Translations under genes and position numbers: made by a program
Source of the DNA: Thermocoleostomius sinensis A174
GTDB lineage: Bacteria; Cyanobacteriota; Cyanobacteriia; Elainellales; Elainellaceae
Length of the DNA: 64,000 bases
Assembly (NCBI RefSeq): GCF_026802175.1
Contig: NZ_CP113797.1
Coordinates: forward strand, 1,837,026-1,901,025
Direction: 5' to 3'
Shown: piece after piece, positions 7,465 to 16,403 of the stretch
How the letters are laid out: every line of letters begins with the position of its first letter
Numbering within the stretch: the stretch's first letter is position 1
Notes under the pieces: model-generated
The model's database searches: none
What the model saw: only the letters and a program-made list of their open reading frames with translations
Told to the model about the DNA's origin: nothing

Positions 7465-9744
7465 ATGACTCAAAATCATGGAACACCAGACTATCCTTCA
7501 GAGGCAGGAAACCTGGACAAGGCGCAGAGTCAGGCAAAACCTCCTGCCTCTCAATCTGGACGCGCTGGTATTCCGGCCTTTGTGCCGTTATCCCAACCTT
7601 ACACCAGCCTCTATCGCCAGTCCGCCGTCCCTCAGTCTCCAGAAGCTCGGACCAACCCTGAATATAGCGCTTCGTCTACAGCGTCCTCGCCCTCTATATC
7701 GACTTCGGCATCATCGATCGCATCTGCTGCGCCGATCGAGTTGCCCCTGGTAACAGAGTTCGATGACGCCACAAATTCTCGCTCTCGGTTTTCTCTGCAA
7801 TTTCCCAAAAACTGGCTGTTTTGGGGCATTACGTCGGCGGTTGCCTTCAGTGGCTTGGGCATTATTTCAGCCATGACGTTGTTTCGGTTGCCGTCGTTGC
7901 CCAATTGCCCTGCTATCTTTTGGCCCACTGCCTCGGCTTCGTTGCGAATCTATTGTGCTCAACTGAGTGCCGAGCGTCGCACAGTGGAGGATCTACTCAA
8001 GGCGATCGCGCTGGTGAATAGCTTGCCTGAAAATCATGCCTTGCGTCCTGAAATCGATCGCAATATTGAAGCTTGGTCGAAGGAAATCTTGGCATTGGCC
8101 GATGAAACCTTTCAGCAAGGGGATTTAGATAAGGCGATTGCCACAGCTAAACGCATTCCCAATAACACAGAAGCGGCTGGGCTTGTGACGCAACAGATAA
8201 AGGACTGGCAAACAATTTGGGCCAATGCTGAAGCCATTTATCAAGACTCGATCGATGCGCTCAAGCAACAAGACCTCCGCAAAGCGTTTTCGATCGCGAC
8301 TCGGTTGCTGGGCGTTGATAATGATTTTTGGCAAACCACGAAGTACAGAGAACTCAATACGCTGATTACTGTCACGCGGCAAGATTCTGACAAGCTGAAC
8401 AAAGCTAAAGGGTTGGCTGATCAGGGTGGACTAGACAATCTATTGGCGGCCATTAAGCTAGCCGAAGAAGTGAGATCCAGCAGTCCACTGGCGGCTAGGG
8501 CCCAGCAGGCAATCGCCGATTTTGGCGAGGCTATGCTGGATTTGGCTCAAGCGACGCTCGATCAACGCGATTATGAGGGCGCGTTGGCGGTGGTACAGCA
8601 AATTCCCGCGCGGGCTGGGGTACAGGATGAAGTGAAGGATTTTCGCTCTCTAGCAGAAGCACAAGTCCAGGCATGGGGTGGCACGACAGATGATATTCAG
8701 GCGGCTATCAGCCGTGCCCAAAGAATTGAGCGCGATCGGCCGCTTTACAACAAAGCTCAACAACTGATCAGCTATTGGCAGCTTGAAATTGAAGACGTAC
8801 AGCGGCTTGGTTCGGCTCGACAACTTGCTCAAGGTGGTTCACTAGGGGATCTGCGAGCAGCAATTGCAGAAGCGAGTTTAATTCCGTCGTTTAATCCACG
8901 TGGGGCTGAGGCGCAACAGGCTATTAATGAGTGGCAAACCACGATCGAAACGGCTGAAGATCGACCTTATCTTGATCGGGCGATGCAACTAGCAAGTCAG
9001 GGAGATATCAATTCGCTGCAAGCGGCGATCGATGAAGCTAGACGAATTGGTCACGGTCGGGCCTTGTCTGAAGAAGCCGATACCCAAATTGCCGCGTGGC
9101 GCGGGGAGATTCAGCGCATTCAAGATCAGCCGTTACTGAATCGAGCGCGATTGTTGGCCAATAATGGCAATTTGGTCGAGGCGATCGATGTTGCTGGACG
9201 CATTTCATCTGGACGAGCACTGTATGACGAGGCTCAGTCTGATATCGCGGATTGGAGTGCTCAGATGCAGCGATCGCAAGACCAGCCGGTATTAGATTTA
9301 GCAAGACAATATGCGCGACAGGGCAATTTAGCCCAGGCAATTCGTGTGGCCGAGCAAATTAGCACCGAACGGGTACTGTATGACGAAGCTCAAGCCGAGA
9401 TTCAAACTTGGCGCGGTCAGTTCTCAGAACGCGATCGGCTGCAACAGGCCTACAGCACTGCCAATGCTGGTACCCCGGCGATGCTGCTCAGCGCTATTCA
9501 ATTAGCGAATGAAGTTCCCACGAACGATTCAGTCCGGGCAGAGGCCAACCGCATGATTAGTCAATGGAGTTGGCGAATTCTGGAGATGGCGCGATCGCAA
9601 GCGAATTATGATGTAGCAGGAGCGATTGCCACCGCCCGCAGCATTCCGTCCTATGCTGAAGCTTATGCCGCCGCTCAACAGCAGATTCAGGAATGGCAAC
9701 AACGAGGACGCCAGTCTCCCTCTCCACGAGTGCGGCTGGAATAG
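7465..9744 (+). CDS. Membrane-anchored repeat protein of unknown function
   Basis: The 759-residue protein has a Ser/Ala/Pro-rich N-terminal tail (1-~110) and one membrane segment at about 115-137 (WLFWGITSAVAFSGLGIISA...). About 600 residues of degenerate helical repeats follow. Each unit, 50-65 residues, carries the pattern LA-xxG(N/D)L-xxAI-xxA-xxI, then about ten residues, then EAQxxIxxW. From about residue 430 the units are very regular, for example RARLLANNGNLVEAIDVAGR followed by LYDEAQSDIADW. TPR-like solenoid helices are likely. Cyanobacterial homologues are often labelled chromosome segregation ATPase, but there is no Walker motif here, so that label is not supported. The repeats probably lie in the periplasm or thylakoid lumen, or the cytoplasm if the topology is reversed. 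Confidence 0.75.
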   Translation: MTQNHGTPDYPSEAGNLDKAQSQAKPPASQSGRAGIPAFVPLSQPYTSLYRQSAVPQSPEARTNPEYSASSTASSPSISTSASSIASAAPIELPLVTEFDDATNSRSRFSLQFPKNWLFWGITSAVAFSGLGIISAMTLFRLPSLPNCPAIFWPTASASLRIYCAQLSAERRTVEDLLKAIALVNSLPENHALRPEIDRNIEAWSKEILALADETFQQGDLDKAIATAKRIPNNTEAAGLVTQQIKDWQTIWANAEAIYQDSIDALKQQDLRKAFSIATRLLGVDNDFWQTTKYRELNTLITVTRQDSDKLNKAKGLADQGGLDNLLAAIKLAEEVRSSSPLAARAQQAIADFGEAMLDLAQATLDQRDYEGALAVVQQIPARAGVQDEVKDFRSLAEAQVQAWGGTTDDIQAAISRAQRIERDRPLYNKAQQLISYWQLEIEDVQRLGSARQLAQGGSLGDLRAAIAEASLIPSFNPRGAEAQQAINEWQTTIETAEDRPYLDRAMQLASQGDINSLQAAIDEARRIGHGRALSEEADTQIAAWRGEIQRIQDQPLLNRARLLANNGNLVEAIDVAGRISSGRALYDEAQSDIADWSAQMQRSQDQPVLDLARQYARQGNLAQAIRVAEQISTERVLYDEAQAEIQTWRGQFSERDRLQQAYSTANAGTPAMLLSAIQLANEVPTNDSVRAEANRMISQWSWRILEMARSQANYDVAGAIATARSIPSYAEAYAAAQQQIQEWQQRGRQSPSPRVRLE

Positions 9745-9785
9745 GAGAAGCTTTGTTGGCATGGCTGCATCGAGGATTCTGACTG

Positions 9786-9906
9786 CCCCTCACCCTAGTC
9801 CTCGCCCAACTGGCGAGGCAGCGATCTGGCTTTCTGCTTCCGCTGGAAGCAGGGGTGGGGATGAGGGCAAATCCGACTTGAATTCTGACTTGAATTCAGC
9901 CACGCC
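9786..9906. repeat. Dispersed ~120-bp repeat, copy 1
   Basis: The segment begins CCCCTCACCCTAG and ends GATGAGGGCAA... ACTTGAATTCAGCCACGCC. It matches a second copy at 61286-61394 at roughly three quarters of positions and a weaker relative at 22953-23043. The ends CCCTCACC and GGATGAGGG are partly inverted. It is a non-coding dispersed repeat of the kind common between cyanobacterial genes. Confidence 0.7.
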
Positions 9907-9915
9907 GCTTTGTTA

Positions 9916-10626
9916 TTACTCTGAATTGGCTGGGCTAGCTGGATCAGTGGGAGAAGGGCTGGCTTCTACTTCACTGGGCAATGGGCTGGGTGAAGCCTCC
10001 GGAGCGGCTGATTCGGTGGACGACGGGCTAGCGTCTGGGCTAGGAGTTGGACTAGATTCTGGACTGGTCTCCTCGGTAGCTTTCCAGTCTTCCCGTGGAC
10101 GAATTACTGCATTTTCAAAATTTGGTGACACCAGAAACACCTGCAAATCTGCGTTCTCGTCTGCGGCTGGATCAACGAGCGCATAGAGAAAGCTGCGGTT
10201 AAAGTCATAGCCACCTAAAACCAGCCGATGAGTTTCCTGGTTGTCTAACGTCACATCCACCGTTGCCAACGGATCGTCCAAGCCAAAATCCGATCGCTCA
10301 TTAGCTGAGATGGTGATCGATCGGGTACTTTCCGCCGCCGCCATTTGATTTAACAGAAATGCGATCGAAGCATCGCTCGCCCGTTGCTGTTCCGGTTCCA
10401 GCATTTGCCATTGTCCTTCCTCATTGCGCTCAAACCGAAAAGACTCCGATCGGTTTTCTAGCGTAAAAGATTGCACCTGAGCTTCTTGAAACGCAAACAA
10501 ATCTTGCGGCTCACCCTCTGCCGTTTGCTCTGAGGAAGGCTGCTGCGTCTGCACCGTCAGAACCGTGATGCCCCCCAGTGCTAGCGCGGCTAACAATAGA
10601 AAAACGGTTGATTTTTTAATTTTCAT
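9916..10626 (-). CDS. DUF4340 domain lipoprotein-like subunit of an ABC system
   Basis: The 236-residue protein has an N-terminal membrane anchor or uncleaved signal (MKIKKSTVFLLLAALALGGI) and a DUF4340 domain (about 45-180; for example FTLENRSESFRFERNEEGQW and ERSDFGLDDPLATVDVTLDN). A long Ser/Pro/Glu-rich tail (about 185-236) follows. DUF4340 proteins are typically encoded beside GldG-like proteins and ABC-2 permeases, exactly as here. It is the last gene of the four-gene operon, 49 bases after the GldG-like gene. Its exact role is unknown. The tail resembles the Ser/Pro linker inside the GldG-like protein. Confidence 0.85.
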   Translation of the reverse strand: MKIKKSTVFLLLAALALGGITVLTVQTQQPSSEQTAEGEPQDLFAFQEAQVQSFTLENRSESFRFERNEEGQWQMLEPEQQRASDASIAFLLNQMAAAESTRSITISANERSDFGLDDPLATVDVTLDNQETHRLVLGGYDFNRSFLYALVDPAADENADLQVFLVSPNFENAVIRPREDWKATEETSPESSPTPSPDASPSSTESAAPEASPSPLPSEVEASPSPTDPASPANSE

Positions 10627-10674
10627 CCCTCACCCTTATCATCTTTCGCGTATCGTCTTCCGCATTTGTCTAAC

Positions 10675-12345
10675 TTATCGGCGCTTCCACCACACCCACA
10701 ACGCTGCAATGAACCCGATCGCAGGCAGAATGGCGATTGAAACGGCCGCTGCACTGAGTTGCTGTTGCGGAGACATAATAATGCGGCGATTGGTGACTTC
10801 ACGAGGGCGAATTGAAAGCAACTCATCATCCTGTTGACTCAGCCAACTGACCGAGTTGAGAAACACATCGCCATTTAACTGCTGCTCAAACACCCCATCG
10901 GCAGCAAACCCCGCGTTGCCAATTACCACTAACCGGGACTGAGGTGCCGTTGATTCGCTGGCGGTTGAGTCAGGTTCTGGACTGGGGCTAACTTCCGGGC
11001 TAGCCTCTGGAGAAGGGCTAGGACTGGCTTCTGCCTCAGGGGTAGCGGCTTCAGCGTCGGCAACCGTGCGACTGAGGGCAAGACCCAAGTTAAAAGGGCC
11101 TCTAGGATCGGTGTTGGGGTCAAACTCCAAGGCTCCCGATTCCCCCAAACGATGTGCCTCTGTACGCTCGCTGGTAATTAGCAACGAGACCGATTCCACA
11201 TCGCTAATAGGCTGTGTCTCCAGAGGACGAGCCAGCGGATAGAAGGAAATACCGTTGCCAAACCCACGGGTAATTGGGTGATCGCCATACTGATTCACGA
11301 TCGTCACGGCAGGCCCCAACCCCGACGCCTGACCAGCCGGATCGATGATAATCCGATCGCTCAAGCGCACGCCCCACCGATCTAGCAGTGGGTTCAAACC
11401 AAAATCTGTTTGGGCTGCATTTGGCTCGCCTTGGGGATCGATCAACAGCAGCACACCACCTTTCCCTTGCAAATAGGTGTCGATCGCCTGCACTTCCCGC
11501 TCTAATAGTGGTCGTTGAGGAGCCGCAATAATTAATACCGCAGCATCTTCTGGAATCACCGGATTTTCTGCCAACGACAGCGGCTCTAAGGTATAGCCCA
11601 CATCCGTCAGACTAGCTCTAGCCTGTGAGAAACCGCCTTGCCCTGGTTCCAACGAACGTTCTCCATGTCCTTGCAGAAAATAGACCGCTTGCGGCTGGGT
11701 GTTGGTGAGTTGCAGCAAGCCATTGGTCAGTTTTCGTTCAGACAGGCGCTCTTGCGTATTAATGGTTTGAATGTAACGGCGGGTTTCCCCAGCTTCTAGA
11801 TACACCTCACCAAACGACTGCACTCCAAACTGCTGAGCAATACCGGGTTCAGCTTGTGGATCAATGAACTCATAGCTGAACTGATCGTTTTGGCGACGAT
11901 AGTTTCGCAGTAGTTCTTCATCTATTGGATCGGCACTTGACGTAAAGATAACGGCTTTTACTGGCTGCTGTAACTGCTGTGCCACCAGTTGCGATTGTGG
12001 TGCCAGGGTAAAAATTTTGTTTTCAGTCAAGTCGATACGAGTCGCTTGCCGAGCCGCCAAAAAGTTCACCAATCCTAGAATAATGAGGACTGCCAAGGTG
12101 GCAATCAAGGCATTTGTACCTTCTTGGGTAGAGCGTCGTCCCCAGAAGCCCTTTTGATTAGGCCCTTCTAAAATCAGCCAAGCGATCGCTAACGCCAGTC
12201 CAGCGCCAATCAGTCCGACAGGTATTCCTTGCCAACCAGCGATCGCGCCAGCGGTCAGCCCCATGATGATGAGGACTGGACTTAGCCAGAAAAGGTATTT
12301 CCAGTTCAAAGCGTTCCAGTTGAAGGTGCTGAATTTCTGTTTCAT
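10675..12345 (-). CDS. GldG-like ABC transporter accessory protein
   Basis: The 556-residue protein has three N-terminal membrane helices (about 18-38, 42-60 and 78-98). A large outer region of the GldG/DUF4350 ABC-accessory type runs about 100-520; LTENKIFTLAPQSQLVAQQL marks its start and YFLQGHGERS is the family motif. It ends in a C-terminal membrane helix (AVSIAILPAIGFIAALWVWW) and a basic tail. A Pro/Ser/Glu-rich linker (SPSPSPEASPEVSPSPEP) interrupts the region at about 440-465. Such proteins accompany ABC-2 permeases in gliding-type (Gld) and related exporters of unknown substrate. In cyanobacteria no gliding role should be assumed from this alone. It follows the permease by 39 bases in the same operon. 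Confidence 0.88.
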   Translation of the reverse strand: MKQKFSTFNWNALNWKYLFWLSPVLIIMGLTAGAIAGWQGIPVGLIGAGLALAIAWLILEGPNQKGFWGRRSTQEGTNALIATLAVLIILGLVNFLAARQATRIDLTENKIFTLAPQSQLVAQQLQQPVKAVIFTSSADPIDEELLRNYRRQNDQFSYEFIDPQAEPGIAQQFGVQSFGEVYLEAGETRRYIQTINTQERLSERKLTNGLLQLTNTQPQAVYFLQGHGERSLEPGQGGFSQARASLTDVGYTLEPLSLAENPVIPEDAAVLIIAAPQRPLLEREVQAIDTYLQGKGGVLLLIDPQGEPNAAQTDFGLNPLLDRWGVRLSDRIIIDPAGQASGLGPAVTIVNQYGDHPITRGFGNGISFYPLARPLETQPISDVESVSLLITSERTEAHRLGESGALEFDPNTDPRGPFNLGLALSRTVADAEAATPEAEASPSPSPEASPEVSPSPEPDSTASESTAPQSRLVVIGNAGFAADGVFEQQLNGDVFLNSVSWLSQQDDELLSIRPREVTNRRIIMSPQQQLSAAAVSIAILPAIGFIAALWVWWKRR

Positions 12346-12384
12346 GAGGGTCAGGGGGTAGGAAATGAGGAGTGGGGAGTGGGG

Positions 12385-13185
12385 TTAGGAGCGTTGATAG
12401 CGGAGGGTTTCGATCGATTGGGCGGTAAGAAACAGCCCTAGGATGATATAGCTGATAAACAGAATGACGCTGCTGCTGTCGAGAATGCCTTGGGTGAGAT
12501 TGTTGTAGTTCTTGATTAGCGACAGGTGCGTGAGGGCATCACCGATCGGACCACCAATTCCTTCGGCTACTAAATCTACCACCCAGAGGAACAAAATCAA
12601 CGCAAAGGTGAGAATGGCGGCCAGAATGGTGCTGTCGGTCAAGGAAGAAATAAACATCCCTAATGACAGAATGGCGGCAGCCATTAAAATTAACCCCAGA
12701 TGGCCTAATAAAAAGACGTTGGGTTGAATCGGTGGATCGGCGGCGCTGAGGGCAATTCCTTCATAGATCAGCAAGGGCAATACCATCGTCACGAAAAAGG
12801 TGAGTACGCCCAGCAATTTGCCCAAGGCTACGGCCCAGTTAGTAACAGGAGAGGTAGCCAAAAGCTCTAACGTACCGCGCTTGCGCTCTTCTGTGTAGAG
12901 TCCCATCGACAACACGGGCAGCACAAATAACGCCAACGATCCAAGCACGCCCAAAAAGTAATTGAGAAATTGATAGGCTACATCGATCGGCGGGTCAGTC
13001 ACGCCCAATTGGTCACGCAAGGCCGCCTGAGCAATCAATCCTTGCGGGCCGAGCAAAATGGCCACAAAGAAGAAGCCGCTCAAGAGCCAAAACACACCTG
13101 CAATCACGTAGGCGAACGGCGAAGCGAAGTAGCTTTGTAGTTCTTTGCGATAAATGGCGACAATGTTAGCAATAACTGTGCGCAT
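12385..13185 (-). CDS. ABC-2 type permease (GldF-like)
   Basis: The 266-residue integral membrane protein has about six helices. It has the ABC-2 sequence YRKELQSYFASPFAYVIAG at the N-terminus and the motif MGLYTEERKRGTLELLATSP at about 97-116, typical of the NosY/GldF group. It forms the channel partner of the ATPase encoded directly upstream; the ATPase stop at 13186 abuts this start at 13185, so translation is probably coupled. The transported substrate cannot be inferred. Confidence 0.9.
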   Translation of the reverse strand: MRTVIANIVAIYRKELQSYFASPFAYVIAGVFWLLSGFFFVAILLGPQGLIAQAALRDQLGVTDPPIDVAYQFLNYFLGVLGSLALFVLPVLSMGLYTEERKRGTLELLATSPVTNWAVALGKLLGVLTFFVTMVLPLLIYEGIALSAADPPIQPNVFLLGHLGLILMAAAILSLGMFISSLTDSTILAAILTFALILFLWVVDLVAEGIGGPIGDALTHLSLIKNYNNLTQGILDSSSVILFISYIILGLFLTAQSIETLRYQRS

Positions 13186-14283
13186 CTAAGCGTCTTCTCC
13201 TCCAGACGGATGGGTTGATTCAGGTACCAGCGTGGGACTGGTCGTGGGGGTGGTTTGAGCCGCCTCTACCACCGAGTCAGAAGCGGGACTGGCAGAGTCT
13301 ACCGCTGGTTCCGTATGGATAGTTTTTTCGGCATCGATCGGCTTTTCTTCGGTGGTTAATTCCAGGAACACATCTTCCAAACTAGCCTGCACACGCCGCA
13401 TTTCGTAGAGTCCCAACCCCGACTTGACCACGATCGCCGCAATGTTTCGGCCTAAGTCTTGCCCCGGCTCTAGGCTAATGCGCAGCTTATGGCGATGCTC
13501 CGGTAAATATTGATTAGACAATTGTTCCACCCCTCTCACACCCGCTAAGCGCTGTAGATAGGTGGTGAGGTTAACAATATTGCCCTCCACTTCCAGTTCA
13601 TAGCCCGTACCTTCTGTCAACTGCTGCAACAGTTCCTCCGGGGTGTTGGTGGCCACCACTTCGCCGCGATTGATGATAGCAACGCGGTTGCAGGTCATAC
13701 TCACTTCTGGCAAAATATGTGTGGAAAGAATAATCGTATGTTCGCCTGCCAAGCTTTTGATCAAGTTGCGCACTTCGATAATCTGACGCGGATCAAGTCC
13801 GACGGTGGGTTCATCCAGAATGATGGCAGGTGGGTCGTGAACGATCGCTTGGGCAATGCCCACTCGCTGACGGAACCCCTTCGAGAGTTTGCGTATTAGC
13901 GTCTGTCGTCTTTCCTGCAAGTTGCACCGCTGTATGGCCGACTGCACTCGGTTGGCGCGATCGCCTGCTGCCACTCCTTTAATGCGGGCAACAAAATGCA
14001 GAAACCCTTCCACCGTCATATCGGGATACAGCGGCGGCGTTTCAGGCAAATAGCCAATGTGCTTGCGAACCGCCATTGAGTCTTCATGCACATCAAACCC
14101 AGCAATTCGCGCTGTTCCACTAGTAGCGGGCAAATAGCCGGTCAAGATCCGCATCGTTGTCGTTTTGCCAGCGCCGTTGGGGCCTAAGAATCCAAGAATT
14201 TCTCCTTTCTCGACGGAGAAGGTGACATCTTTGATCGCAGGCGCAGATCCGTACCGTTTGCTGAGATGTTCGACTTCAATCAT
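13186..14283 (-). CDS. ABC transporter ATP-binding protein (GldA/CcmA type)
   Basis: The 365-residue protein shows the complete ATPase set: Walker A GPNGAGKTT (about 34-42), signature LSKGFRQRVGIAQA, Walker B AIILDEP and the H-loop STH. A C-terminal DUF4162-like domain follows, and then an acidic Ser/Thr/Pro-rich tail from about 315 that is unusual in length. It is the first gene of the operon running 14283 to 9916 and powers the ABC-2 permease. A promoter should lie in the 600-base region upstream. Confidence 0.92.
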   Translation of the reverse strand: MIEVEHLSKRYGSAPAIKDVTFSVEKGEILGFLGPNGAGKTTTMRILTGYLPATSGTARIAGFDVHEDSMAVRKHIGYLPETPPLYPDMTVEGFLHFVARIKGVAAGDRANRVQSAIQRCNLQERRQTLIRKLSKGFRQRVGIAQAIVHDPPAIILDEPTVGLDPRQIIEVRNLIKSLAGEHTIILSTHILPEVSMTCNRVAIINRGEVVATNTPEELLQQLTEGTGYELEVEGNIVNLTTYLQRLAGVRGVEQLSNQYLPEHRHKLRISLEPGQDLGRNIAAIVVKSGLGLYEMRRVQASLEDVFLELTTEEKPIDAEKTIHTEPAVDSASPASDSVVEAAQTTPTTSPTLVPESTHPSGGEDA

Positions 14284-14893
14284 TGTTGAAATGGTGAGCA
14301 GTCAAAGGTTTAATGAGCACGTCTTAAAGAAGATTCAAGCCAGGATAGGGGCAGTCCGAAGTAATTGCAGAAGTAATTGCGATCGATCAAGACTCCGTTT
14401 ATCCAGTACCAGCAAATAATCTTAATCTATGTAACTCAATTTGCGGTCGATCGCCCATCGTAGACGATCGCAGTGAATTGTAGCGAAAACAACCGTAATT
14501 GTGTTGGGGTGATCTAGTCTAGCCGTATCCAAACGCGAAGCTAGCTTCATGGGTTAATGTTGCGTTTTCTCAAGCAGGGTTTCAAGCTTGTTACACAAAA
14601 ATCTGCATAAAAATAGCCTGCAATCTAGATTTGACAGGGATCACAGGCTAATGGCTTTTATTCTAATGAAAGACAAGACGTTAAGTGTTCTTGCAGCTTT
14701 GCCCAAATGGCGAGAGTCCAAACTTCAATAGAAATAACGGCATTGCGTGGCAACGATCAACGCTGACGTTTGATCCAGACGTTTTGATCCAAAAGACGGG
14801 AAGTTCACCTGTTACAGTTAGCGGATCGCTTGTTCGGTTAAACCGCTAGAGCAACCTTCATCCAACTCATCCGTCAAGCCATCTGTTGTTGCC
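14284..14893. other. Intergenic region between divergent units
   Basis: This 610-base spacer separates the ABC operon (minus) from a small plus-strand gene. It contains an inverted repeat TAGCCTG (14614-14620) / CAGGCTA (14644-14650) followed by a T-rich stretch, which could be a weak terminator or attenuator. I see no open frame worth calling. Confidence 0.5.
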
Positions 14894-15262
14894 ATGAATG
14901 CTAGCAGACGAGTTAGAAGCAATCCACCAATGAATTGGTATTCCCAACTAACACAATTGATTCTGAGCTTCTATCGAGAAGATCCGGCCCAACTTCAACG
15001 GCTAGAGTTCCTCCACCGCTGCAAAGTTTCTAGACGCTGGGGAGTGGTACGGATTCACTGTAGAGACTCTGAGACCGCGAACCTGGCGATCGCCGCTAGC
15101 TACCTGCTGAAAGAACCCATGGTGCAATTGCGACTAGCACAGGAAATCAAGGTTTTTGCAAAGGGAGAGGTTGTTCAGACCTTACCAATCGCGTCGCCTA
15201 AATTGAGGCCACAGTTTTGGATGAAGTGGGCAACCCCCACCCGACAGCGGTACGCCTCCTAG
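14894..15262 (+). CDS. Small conserved-looking hypothetical protein
   Basis: A 122-residue basic protein; the more family-like start may be the second methionine (MNWYSQLTQLILSFYREDPA, codon at 14930). Neither start has a clear ribosome site. The middle (FLHRCKVSRRWGVVRIHCRD) and the following helix look like a small alpha/beta domain. I do not recognise the function. Its last four bases overlap the 3' end of the convergent DoxX gene. Confidence 0.6.
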   Translation: MNASRRVRSNPPMNWYSQLTQLILSFYREDPAQLQRLEFLHRCKVSRRWGVVRIHCRDSETANLAIAASYLLKEPMVQLRLAQEIKVFAKGEVVQTLPIASPKLRPQFWMKWATPTRQRYAS

Positions 15263-15792
15263 CGCTCAACGGCTACTTCCTGAGCTTCCGTCATAGCAAG
15301 GGTTGCAGAAGCCACCGAGGGAGTTCCGATCGCCGCATTCAGCCACCCACCTAATAGCGCATCCACCGAGAACAAGCCTGCCCCATTGATCAAGAAGAAC
15401 AGGAAGCAGGCTGCATACAGCATGGACAATTCCAGGTAGGGAATGCTGAGTCCAGCGACCTTGACATGATGATACATCGCTACCAACATGGTGCTGAATA
15501 GCCCAGCAGCAGCCGGCCGAGTGAACAATCCCAGGGCCAACAGGGGAGCACCAATCAGTTCGGTGTAGGCAGCTACGTAACTAAAGAAAATTGGAAAAGG
15601 AAGACCGATCACTTCAACATATGCCTGGGCGAAGCTTTCGATGTTACCGAGCTTGTCTAAGCCGTTGTGAATCATGACAACACCCGCAACCACACGCAGA
15701 ATCGTCCAAGCGGCTTGAGACCAATAGTTGGGGGTTAAATTGGGTCTGAGGACAGCCGTCGCCAGAGTAGTAAGACGCTGAGCCATGTTCAT
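15259..15792 (-). CDS. DoxX family membrane protein
   Basis: The 177-residue protein has the four-helix DoxX fold: ILRVVAGVVMIHNGLDKLG (about 30-48), FFSYVAAYTELIGAPLLALG, the FTRPAAAGLFSTMLVAMYHH segment and a last helix LSMLYAACFLFFLINGAG. DoxX/DUF417-like proteins are membrane proteins linked in other bacteria to thiosulfate:quinone chemistry or redox stress; the role here is unknown. It appears monocistronic. Confidence 0.85.
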   Translation of the reverse strand: MNMAQRLTTLATAVLRPNLTPNYWSQAAWTILRVVAGVVMIHNGLDKLGNIESFAQAYVEVIGLPFPIFFSYVAAYTELIGAPLLALGLFTRPAAAGLFSTMLVAMYHHVKVAGLSIPYLELSMLYAACFLFFLINGAGLFSVDALLGGWLNAAIGTPSVASATLAMTEAQEVAVER

Positions 15793-16048
15793 TGTCCGTC
15801 CGTTAAAAAATGATGAGTGCTTTCATTAAGAAATATAACAAATTTTAATGGCTGTAAAGGGGTTCAACCGCAAACTTTGTCAGTGTTTTTGCGATTTCTT
15901 AGAAATTTATCTGCCCTGATGTAGATACTTCAAGCTAAATGTAGTTTTGCAAACATAATGGTCTGGCTATCCTGTGAGGGACATGAGCTTATGCTGCTCT
16001 GTTGGCGATCGCGGCTTACCCGCCTTCGCATGATGCATAGGATTGATA

Positions 16049-16148
16049 GGGAGTTGGGAGTCGGGAGTGGATGCATCCCAGTGCGGCCCTAACCCTATAT
16101 TTCTCTCCGACGGCTGGGCGAGGGACTTCAATCCGACTCCCCATTCCC
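16049..16148. repeat. Purine-tract inverted repeat
   Basis: GGGAGTTGGGAGTCGG (16049-16064) is the near-perfect inverse (13 of 16) of CCGACTCCCCATTCCC (16133-16148). The pair could fold into a long hairpin just after the stop of the 16158-16403 gene on the minus strand. Similar GGGAGT-type tracts occur at many gene boundaries in this window. Confidence 0.55.
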
Positions 16149-16157
16149 GCTCACCTC

Positions 16158-16403
16158 CTATCGATCGACATAGCGTTTATAGATGCGCATAATCTCTCCG
16201 GGTTCTCGCACCGTGGCTTGTTGAATCTGGGCATAGGGCAAGGCCCGCGACCAGTTTTCCACGCGGCAGTAGCCACAGTGATACAGGTGGGCAATCTCAG
16301 CCGCTACGTCTTCGGGTTGTCCAATCATCAAGATTTTGACGGCGCGGCGCTTGCTTCTGACCGATCGCGCGTCTCCCGATGGAATATCAATGAAGTCAGC
16401 CAT
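16158..16403 (-). CDS. Small protein of the leader-linked orphan family (intact copy)
   Basis: The 81-residue protein has no function known to me. Features are an N-terminal basic patch (RSVRSKRRAVKILMIG), a central PEDVAAEIAHLYHCGYCRVE with two cysteines three apart, WSRALPYAQIQ, and a distinctive C-terminus EPGEIMRIYKRYVDR. A paralogue at 49631-49879 shares RRxVxxxLxGxPEDVAxxIAxL, WSR, and PGE(I/V)MR(I/V)YKRYV. The ribosome site is AGGAG (minus strand, just after a hairpin). A 213-nt structured leader precedes it, and an equivalent leader precedes the paralogue, so expression is probably controlled at the RNA level. Confidence 0.8.
   Translation of the reverse strand: MADFIDIPSGDARSVRSKRRAVKILMIGQPEDVAAEIAHLYHCGYCRVENWSRALPYAQIQQATVREPGEIMRIYKRYVDR

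Noticed and set aside
9626-10186. 186-codon plus-strand frame over the repeat and DUF4340 gene
   Set aside because: It overlaps the end of the repeat protein, a dispersed repeat and the opposite-strand DUF4340 gene, and is rich in Ser/Gly/Ala from their complements. It is a shadow frame.
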